Positions 58,579-64,000 of a stretch of DNA of 64,000 nt are shown here, one piece after another. Origin of the DNA: Rhodospirillaceae bacterium (lineage in GTDB: Bacteria; Pseudomonadota; Alphaproteobacteria; Kiloniellales; DSM-21159). The DNA is taken from NCBI GenBank assembly GCA_006969625.1, contig CP030885.1, forward strand, positions 3,235,430-3,299,429, given 5' to 3'. The translations under genes and the position numbers were made by a program. Numbering within the stretch: the stretch's first letter is position 1; each line of letters begins with the position of its first letter. Below the pieces are notes generated by a model, which was not told where the DNA came from, ran no database searches, and worked only from the letters and a program-made list of their open reading frames with translations.

Positions 58579-59208
58579 CTAGAAGGGGCGGCCACGGGCT
58601 ACCCATTCCTGCATATCCTGCAGGAACTCATGGGTTGGATAGTCCTTAATCGTCTCCTCCGACCAGCCTTCGTCCGAGCGCTTTTCCCAATACCACTCCT
58701 GGAAATCCTCGTAGTCCCGAACGATTCTATTTGGCGACGGCAGCTTCACGCCTGTCGCCGAGGAGAGCCACTTGCGCACCTTGGCTACGGCGGTACGCCA
58801 ATCGCCACCGTGCGCCTCGATATCGAAGCCAGCGAGATCTGAGATAGCGGCTTGGTAGCGGTAGTACTGTTCTTCGAGGATCAGAATCTTCTTGCCGTTG
58901 CGTCCCTCCCCGCAATACGCACGGCAGCCGAAATCCAGTCCCAACTCGAAGGGCATGTTGAGGCGATAATGCTCGCCCGCCTTCTCAGCTTGGCACCGAC
59001 TAAGATCGTGGATCGAGAACTTCGATGCCTCGATCAGTTCCCGGATCTTCCCGATCCGGGACTCGCCAGAGTCGGCACGCTCTGTGGCAATCCGTGGAAT
59101 TAGCCCTGCGGAGACGATGCAGAACAAGATGGCGTGGAGAACCGGCTCATAGGCGGAGTCGAACGGGCAGTTGACAAAAACGGCTTTGTCGAATGGTGGC
59201 GACTCCAC
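58579..59208 (-). CDS. Orphan TIR/deoxyribosyltransferase-like protein, possible defence effector
   Basis: 209 residues. Start ATG 59208. The N-terminal 120 residues have a Rossmann-like pattern: KAVFVNCPFDSAYEP (10-22 region), SKFSIHDLSR (62-71) and NMPFELGLDFG (84-94), the last with a candidate catalytic Glu88 as in TIR and nucleoside deoxyribosyltransferase folds. Proteins beginning FVNCPFD with this layout are, from memory, common as uncharacterised singletons and in defence loci. The C-terminal part (EEQYYRYQAAISDLAGFD and ICGGDW-like AHGGDWRTAV) is conserved with them. AT-richer than its neighbours, with no partner gene, so probably acquired. Confidence 0.7.
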   Translation of the reverse strand: MESPPFDKAVFVNCPFDSAYEPVLHAILFCIVSAGLIPRIATERADSGESRIGKIRELIEASKFSIHDLSRCQAEKAGEHYRLNMPFELGLDFGCRAYCGEGRNGKKILILEEQYYRYQAAISDLAGFDIEAHGGDWRTAVAKVRKWLSSATGVKLPSPNRIVRDYEDFQEWYWEKRSDEGWSEETIKDYPTHEFLQDMQEWVARGRPF

Positions 59209-59217
59209 CAGTCAGAC

Positions 59218-59442
59218 TTAGCCCTTCGGCGGAAAAGGATCATGGCCGTAGGTGCTGCGCTCGCGAATCCGGCCGTCGCGTCCATGAATATAGAGATCGC
59301 TCCCTTCGCGCCGAGCGATTTCCCGAGCGCGGTCGACGGCCTCTTGCTGAGTGTCGAAAACGCCACTGGCGCGCGACGCACCCTGGCGCCGCACGCTCCA
59401 GCGCTCGCCACGAGGCACCACATGCTGACCACGCTTGGGCAT
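59218..59442 (-). CDS. DUF2188 family small protein
   Basis: 74 residues from ATG 59442 with AGGGAGCGG upstream. The whole protein matches DUF2188: QHVVPRGERWSVRRQGASRAS (in parts HVVPRGERWSVRR), DTQQEAVDRAREIARREGSD and IHGRDGRIRERSTYGHDPFPPKG (in parts). Basic, cytoplasmic, function unknown. Immediately upstream of the TIR-like gene (9 bases), so the two may be one operon. Widespread in bacteria and often in mobile or accessory regions. Confidence 0.9.
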   Translation of the reverse strand: MPKRGQHVVPRGERWSVRRQGASRASGVFDTQQEAVDRAREIARREGSDLYIHGRDGRIRERSTYGHDPFPPKG

Positions 59443-59557
59443 GTCCGTACCGCTCCCTGAGAGTGACCTGAGCCGACAAGCAATATATGCGACTTCTGGG
59501 AAGTTTCGCCAGAGCCCAACTGCTCGCTTGCGGGCCGCGCTCCGCTCCAACCTAAAC

Positions 59558-60730
59558 CTATACTGCCTCCACCGCCGACACGATCCGTTCCGCCAGCAGG
59601 CGGTTGAGATCGCCCGCATATCCGGCCGAACGCGCCGGGCGGGTGGGGTCGGAGGTGATGGCGACGGTCAGGCCCCAGTGGGGGACGAGGTAGAGCATCT
59701 GGCCGCCGTAGCCGCGGGCGTAGGCGACCTCCACCGCCTCCGGGGCGCGGGCCGCCGCCAGGGCGCGATTTCCCGTTCGGATGAGGCCGCCTGAGCCAGA
59801 CGATCTCTCGGAAGACCCCAGCCGGGCGAGGAACCAGCCGTAGCCGTAGGCGTGGCCGGAGAAGGGCGAGACGGCGCGCGGGCGCCAGCTTGCGGAAATC
59901 CAGGCGGCGGGCAAGACTTGTTCGCCCGCCCACGCCCCGCCCTGCCGCACCATCTCGCCGAAGCGCCAGAGCCCCAAAGGACTGAGCGCCATGTTGTTGC
60001 CGCCCAGGTAGTAGCCCTGGGGGTCGCGGGTCCAGGGCGGGATCTCGATGCCGAGCGGCTCGCCCAGCCAGTCGCGGGCGAGCTCGAGCAGGCTGCGCCC
60101 CGCCGCCTCGGCCAGCACGGCGCCGGCCACGTGGGTGCTGCCGGTGGAATAGAGGAAGCCGTCGCCCGGCGTGCGCACGAAGGGCTGGCCGAGGGCGTAG
60201 GCGACCCAGTTGCGGCTCTCGACCCAGCGGCCGTAGTTGGCGCCGCTGGTGCGGGCCAGGCCCGCCTGCAGGCTCAGCAGGTCGGCCAGGGTGATGGTCG
60301 CGACCTGCGGGTCGGCCTGGGGCGGGATGAGGTGCGGGGCGAGCTCGCCGAGGCTGGTCTGCGTGCCCCCCAAATCGTCTCCTTGGGGCACGCCGCCGGG
60401 CAGCACGCCGCGCGCCAGCGCCGCGCCGACCAGGGCGGCGACAAGGGTCTTGGAGACCGACTTGACGTTGACCGGCGTCTCCAGCCCCGGCCCGCGGAAG
60501 GTTTCCGCCAGCGCGATCTCGCCGTTCCGAGAAATCACCAGGCTGTGGAGCTGGTCGAGGCCGCGCGCCGCCTCGGCGACGGCGTCCAGCGCCCGGGGGT
60601 CGAAGCCGGCGGCGGCCACCGACGTGCGGGCGCCGGCGGGCCGGCGGGGCAGCGCGGCGAGCGCCAGGGCGCCGGCGGCACCGGCCAACAGCGTGCGGCG
60701 GGTCGGGCGGCTTGGGAGACATGCGCTCAT
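59558..60730 (-). CDS. Exported serine hydrolase (class C beta-lactamase-like)
   Basis: 390 residues from ATG 60730. A Tat-type leader ([18 protein letters not shown]) suggests export in folded form. The catalytic SxxK is SVSK (91-94) in [13 protein letters not shown]. The second motif is YST in [12 protein letters not shown] (normally YxN), and YGG near the end replaces KTG, as in many non-beta-lactamase esterases of this family. An unusual Ser/Gly/Ala-rich insert ([10 protein letters not shown]) interrupts the C-terminal domain. Probably an esterase or peptidase, not an antibiotic resistance enzyme. Confidence 0.85.
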   Translation of the reverse strand: MSACLPSRPTRRTLLAGAAGALALAALPRRPAGARTSVAAAGFDPRALDAVAEAARGLDQLHSLVISRNGEIALAETFRGPGLETPVNVKSVSKTLVAALVGAALARGVLPGGVPQGDDLGGTQTSLGELAPHLIPPQADPQVATITLADLLSLQAGLARTSGANYGRWVESRNWVAYALGQPFVRTPGDGFLYSTGSTHVAGAVLAEAAGRSLLELARDWLGEPLGIEIPPWTRDPQGYYLGGNNMALSPLGLWRFGEMVRQGGAWAGEQVLPAAWISASWRPRAVSPFSGHAYGYGWFLARLGSSERSSGSGGLIRTGNRALAAARAPEAVEVAYARGYGGQMLYLVPHWGLTVAITSDPTRPARSAGYAGDLNRLLAERIVSAVEAV

Positions 60731-60908
60731 GCCGCAAGAGATGGCCCGCCGCGCAGGCCGTGCCAATGGCCCCGGCCGCTACGCCCGCCTTGCCCGGCCT
60801 CCGCACAGCGGTTATATCGGCGGCGCCTTTTCCCGAGCGGGCGTGCGACTTCCGGCGGCTCCGGCCGCCTGTCGGCGCGCGCCCCCAGCAGATCCGAGAG
60901 CGACACCC

Positions 60909-61475
60909 ATGAGGATCAACGGCAACGCCATCCGGCCCGGCAACCTGATCGAGCACAAGGGACGGCTGATGCGCGCCGTCAAGGTGCAGGCGGTGAAGCC
61001 GGGCAAGGGCGGCGCCTTCGCGCAGGTCGAGCTGAAGGACGTGCGCGACGGCACCAAGATGAACGAGCGCTTCCGCGCCGACGAGCAGGTCGAGCGCGTG
61101 CGCCTGGACCAGAAGCAGATGCAGTTCCTCTACGCCGAGGGGGACATGCTGACCTTCATGGACACCGAGAGCTTCGAGCAGATCACGGTCAATGCCGACC
61201 TGGTTGGCGAGCCGCTGCCCTTCCTGGCCGAGGGCATGAGCTGCGAGGTCGAGTTCTACGAGGAGGAGCCGATCTCCGTCTCGCTGCCCGAGCAGGTGAC
61301 GCTGGAGATCAGCGAGGCCGACCCGGTGGTCAAGGGCCAGACCGCCTCGTCCAGCTACAAGCCCGCGGTGCTGGAGAACGGCGTCAAGATCATGGTCCCG
61401 CCGCACATCGAGGCCGGCACCCGCGTCGTCGTCACCACCGCCGACGGCGCGTACGTCGAGCGCGCGAAGGATTGA
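60909..61475 (+). CDS. efp: Translation elongation factor P
   Basis: 188 residues. Relieves ribosome stalling at polyproline. It opens [20 protein letters not shown], and the tip lysine to be modified is Lys33 in VKPGKGGAF. The C-terminal domain has [20 protein letters not shown] (in parts) and [20 protein letters not shown] (in parts). Whether Lys33 is lysylated, rhamnosylated or unmodified cannot be told; the modifying enzyme is not in this window. The many proline-rich envelope proteins here (TolA, the OmpA protein) would need it. Confidence 0.97.
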   Translation: MRINGNAIRPGNLIEHKGRLMRAVKVQAVKPGKGGAFAQVELKDVRDGTKMNERFRADEQVERVRLDQKQMQFLYAEGDMLTFMDTESFEQITVNADLVGEPLPFLAEGMSCEVEFYEEEPISVSLPEQVTLEISEADPVVKGQTASSSYKPAVLENGVKIMVPPHIEAGTRVVVTTADGAYVERAKD

Positions 61476-61511
61476 GCGCCTAGCGCCATGTAGCCGGCTC
61501 CGCCGGCTTCG

Positions 61512-61624
61512 CTTCGCCCTTCGAGACGCGGTCCTGGCGGACCGCTCCTCAGGACGAAGCGATTTTTCTTGTTTCGCCTTCATCCTGAGGAGGCCTGCGG
61601 AGCAGGGCGTCTCGAAGGGCGAAG
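61512..61624. repeat. Long palindromic interspersed repeat, copy 3
   Basis: 113 bases between efp and the inositol monophosphatase gene. Outer arms are the same as in the other copies. The left side hairpin is GCGGTCC-TGGC-GGACCGC, the right CCTGC-GGA-GCAGG, both different from copies 1 and 2. The left inner arm has one change (AGGACGAAG for AGGATGAAG), leaving a G-T-type mismatch. The flanks carry GCCGGCTTCG and GCCGCCG-type symmetry. Confidence 0.9.
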
Positions 61625-61686
61625 GCGAGCCGCCGAAAGGCGGCTGAGCCGCCCCCGCCGCCCCGCCCACCGGAACGACCGAGACC

Positions 61687-62493
61687 ATGTCCCTGCGCTC
61701 GCCCAACATCGCCGTCATGATCAAGGCCGCCAAGAAGGCGGCCGGCAGCCTGCGCCGGGACTTCGGCGAGGTGGAGAACCTGCAGGTCTCCAAGAAGGGG
61801 CCGGCCGACTTCGTCTCCACCGCCGACATGAAGGCGGAGAAGACGATCCGCGAGGAGCTGAGCCGCGCGCGGCCCGGTTTCGGCTTCCTGATGGAGGAGT
61901 CCGGGGTCCATGCCGCCGACGACGGCGAAACGCGGCGCTGGCTGGTCGACCCGCTGGACGGCACCAGCAACTTCCTGCACGGCCTGCCGCACTTCGCCGT
62001 CTCGATCGCCCTGGAAGAGCGCGGCCAGGTGGTCGCCGGCGTGGTCTACGACCCGGTCAAGGACGAACTCTTCGCCGCCGAGCGCGGGGCCGGCGCGTTC
62101 CTCAACGACCGCCGGCTGCGGGTTTCGGCGCGCACCCGCCTGGACGAGGCGCTGATCGCCACCGGCATCCCCTTCAAGGGCACGCCCGGCCATCCGCGCT
62201 TCCTGGCCGAGCTGGAGGCGGTGATGCCGGCGGTCGCCGGCGTGCGCCGCTGGGGCACCGCCAGCCTGGACCTGGCCTACGTCGCCGCCGGGCGCTTCGA
62301 CGGCTTCTGGGAGCGCAACCTGAACCCCTGGGACATCGCCGCCGGCGCCCTGCTGGTGCGCGAGGCCGGCGGCCTGGTGACCGAGGTCGGCGGACGCAGC
62401 CACACGGTCGACAGCCCCTCGATCCTCGCCGTCACGCCCAAGCTGCAGGAGCCGCTGGACCGCCTGCTGTCGCAGGCCGGGCGCGGACGCTGA
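61687..62493 (+). CDS. suhB: Inositol monophosphatase family protein
   Basis: 268 residues. Metal-dependent phosphatase fold with the metal-site motifs VDPLDGTSNFLHG and WDIAAGALLVREAGG. N-terminal VSTADMKAEKTIREEL and PGFGFLMEESG (metal Glu) are present. SuhB cleaves inositol-1-phosphate and also assists rRNA antitermination in E. coli; other family members (CysQ, HisN) are less like this sequence. efp and this gene are often neighbours in alphaproteobacteria. Confidence 0.9.
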   Translation: MSLRSPNIAVMIKAAKKAAGSLRRDFGEVENLQVSKKGPADFVSTADMKAEKTIREELSRARPGFGFLMEESGVHAADDGETRRWLVDPLDGTSNFLHGLPHFAVSIALEERGQVVAGVVYDPVKDELFAAERGAGAFLNDRRLRVSARTRLDEALIATGIPFKGTPGHPRFLAELEAVMPAVAGVRRWGTASLDLAYVAAGRFDGFWERNLNPWDIAAGALLVREAGGLVTEVGGRSHTVDSPSILAVTPKLQEPLDRLLSQAGRGR

Positions 62494-62646
62494 CCTCGGC
62501 ACCGGCCCCGACGCCGGGCGCGCCTTTGCCCGGTTGTTTGCCCAACGCGGTCTGACTAGTGTAAACCGCGCGCTTGACGGGGGCGTTTGGCGGAATCCAG
62601 CGGGCGGCCGGACCAGGAACGGCCGGCGCCAGGGGGCAAGACGAGC

Positions 62647-64000
62647 ATGACCAGCGAACACGAGACGCAGGCGGCACCCGGGGCGGGCGGCGGCAGGCGC
62701 CGTGGCATCCACACGCGGCGCGGGAGGCGGCTGCGCGGGGCCTGCGCGGCCCTGGCGCTCGCCGCCGGCTTGGCCGCCGGACTGCCGGGCGGGCCAATGG
62801 CCCCGCAGCCGGCCGCAGCGCAATCCAACGTCTTCGTCAATCAGCAGCTTCTCGGCGCCCTGGGCGGCGGCGTGACCCCCTACCCCGGCGTCGGACCTTA
62901 CGGCGCCGCGCCCTACGGCCAGCCGGTGCCCTATGGCGCCATCCCCCCGGGTGTGGTGCCGCCGGCGGGCTTCGGCGCGCCCTTCGGCGCCGGGGGCATG
63001 GTCGGCGTGCCCGGCAACCTGATCTACCCGCCGCAGCAGATGCCGCGCTCGACCGTGGTGCAGCGGACGCAGCCCTTCGGCTACGGCGCGCCCGGAGCCT
63101 TCGGCCAGCCGGGCTTCCCGCCGCAAGGCCGCGTCCAGGCCTTCGGCGGCGTGCCCGGCCAGGCGACCACGATGATCGACGGCCGCACGGCAGCCGCCGG
63201 CCGGACCGAGGGCGAGGCCCGTTCCCAGGCCTTCGTCCCCAGCACTACCGGCCGGCCGCCGGCCCCGGCCGCTCCGCCGCCGCGCACCGAGCGCAGCACG
63301 CCGCCGCCGCTGCCTTCGGAGGCGCTGGCCCAGCGCCAGGCCAGCGGGCAGGACCAGGCGCCGCCCCAGCCTCGAGCCCCGGCACCGGCGCCCGCGCCGG
63401 CCTCCGCCCCGCTCGTCCAGCAGCCTGCGCCCGAAGCGCAACCGGCACCGCAGACGCAGCCCGAACCGCAGCGCCAGGCGGCCGAACCGCCGGCGCCGCA
63501 GCAGGCCGCCGCCCCCGAGCCAATGCCCGCGCCGCCGGCCGCCCCGGCACCGGCCCCGGACCAGGAGGTGGCGACGCCGCCCAGCCCGCCGCCTGCCCCG
63601 GAACCCGAGCCACAGGCGCAGCCGGCAGCGGAGCCGGAACCGCAGCAGGCCGCCGAGCCGGCGCCGCAAGAGACCCAGGAGGCCGCGGTCCCGGCAGAAC
63701 CGGAGCAGCAACTGCTGACGCAGGTGATATTCCCGGAAGGCCAGGACGACCTGAGCGACGAGGGCCAGGACGCGCTGCGGGCACTGGCCTCCGACCTGCA
63801 GCAAAACGAGGATCGGCGGATCCAGCTCCTCGCCTATGCCGCCGGCGATTCCAGCCAGGTCAACCAGGCGCGGCGGCTCTCGCTGTCGCGCGCGCTGACC
63901 GTGCGCCAGTACCTGATCGACCAGGGCATCCGCTCGACCCGAATGGACGTGCGCGCGCTGGGCAACAACGTGCCGCAGGGGCCGGCCAACCGCGTCGACA
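62647..64000 (+). CDS. OmpA-family envelope protein with proline-rich linker (cut by window edge)
   Basis: 451 codons are visible from ATG 62647 and the frame continues past the edge. After an Arg-rich N-terminus (25-40) there is a hydrophobic Ala/Leu stretch (ACAALALAAGLAAGLPGG) that could be a signal or anchor, then a Gly/Pro/Tyr-rich region (GVGPYGAAPYGQPVPYGA), then a very long Pro/Ala/Gln/Glu-rich linker (about 205-355), and finally an OmpA-like peptidoglycan-binding domain starting VIFPEGQDDLSDEGQ and with LSLSRALTVRQYLIDQGI. It likely tethers the envelope to peptidoglycan. Not a gene I can name. Confidence 0.8.
   Translation, partial: MTSEHETQAAPGAGGGRRRGIHTRRGRRLRGACAALALAAGLAAGLPGGPMAPQPAAAQSNVFVNQQLLGALGGGVTPYPGVGPYGAAPYGQPVPYGAIPPGVVPPAGFGAPFGAGGMVGVPGNLIYPPQQMPRSTVVQRTQPFGYGAPGAFGQPGFPPQGRVQAFGGVPGQATTMIDGRTAAAGRTEGEARSQAFVPSTTGRPPAPAAPPPRTERSTPPPLPSEALAQRQASGQDQAPPQPRAPAPAPAPASAPLVQQPAPEAQPAPQTQPEPQRQAAEPPAPQQAAAPEPMPAPPAAPAPAPDQEVATPPSPPPAPEPEPQAQPAAEPEPQQAAEPAPQETQEAAVPAEPEQQLLTQVIFPEGQDDLSDEGQDALRALASDLQQNEDRRIQLLAYAAGDSSQVNQARRLSLSRALTVRQYLIDQGIRSTRMDVRALGNNVPQGPANRVD

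Noticed and set aside
59558-60730. AmpC beta-lactamase
   Set aside because: The YxN and KTG motifs are not conserved (YST, YGG).
59100-61970. A 956-codon leftward frame across the serine hydrolase and efp
   Set aside because: Runs through several real genes in another frame or strand; only a consequence of high GC.

Overview
The window is about 64 kb of high-GC bacterial chromosome. It is almost certainly from an alphaproteobacterium, most likely a Rhodospirillales-type lineage. The evidence is gene order and family content: a long same-strand run yebC-ruvCAB-ybgC-tolQRAB-pal-cpoB-tilS-ftsH, folP-glmM close by, an RpoH-type sigma factor with an intact RpoH box, DUF1127 proteins, and a 6S RNA between zapA and the 5-formyl-THF cyclo-ligase gene. 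Nearly all of it is core chromosome. I see no insertion sequence, CRISPR array, phage or plasmid gene.

Layout. 1-2602: glycyl-tRNA synthetase (glyS cut by the window edge, glyQ). 2603-4473: an AT-richer islet with a frameshifted FkbM-type methyltransferase, followed by tRNA-Glu(CTC). 4684-8592: glycine-zipper lipoprotein, threonine aldolase, small membrane protein, rluD, rpoH. 8614-11136: a pseudokinase gene and a membrane-protein gene. 11285-15899: purA, three unrecognised cotranscribed genes, and an FG-GAP-like secreted protein. 16028-18860: serA and serC. 19201-25276: SLC13/RCK transporter, MaoC protein, DUF1127 proteins, GNAT, PhzF and a MocR regulator. 25277-28602: thiD, glmM, folP. 28866-31204: a tetR-aidB operon lying between folP and ftsH. 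31323-43932: ftsH, tilS, the Tol-Pal system, ruvBAC and yebC. 44225-46748: small protein, YmdB-type phosphodiesterase, folate cyclo-ligase, 6S RNA, zapA and a coiled-coil protein. 47079-54157: tkt, gap, a cobalamin-riboswitch-controlled PCuAC-like protein, a LytTR membrane regulator, class I fba and a ThiE-like protein. 54322-58559: TRAP transporter dctPQM and an isocitrate lyase/PEP mutase family enzyme. 58579-60730: an orphan TIR/deoxyribosyltransferase-like protein, a DUF2188 protein and a serine hydrolase. 60909-64000: efp, an inositol monophosphatase family gene and an OmpA-family protein cut by the edge.

How genes work together. The Tol-Pal run is complete (YbgC, TolQ, TolR, TolA, TolB, Pal, CpoB) and is preceded by the Holliday-junction resolvasome RuvABC. 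serC-serA gives two of the three steps of serine synthesis. tkt-gap-fba is a central carbon cluster. DctPQM is a complete tripartite uptake system beside an enzyme that may act on the imported acid.

The most unusual items are these: (i) a cobalamin riboswitch upstream of a PCuAC-family protein that lacks the expected copper ligands; (ii) a three-gene cassette of unknown function (12758-14898); (iii) a membrane-anchored pseudokinase with HRA in place of HRD; (iv) three copies of a long palindromic element whose side hairpins differ in sequence but stay self-complementary; (v) an orphan TIR-like protein of likely foreign origin; (vi) a perfect 16-bp palindrome in the tetR-aidB promoter. All assignments come from reading the sequence and remembered family features. 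No database search was run.
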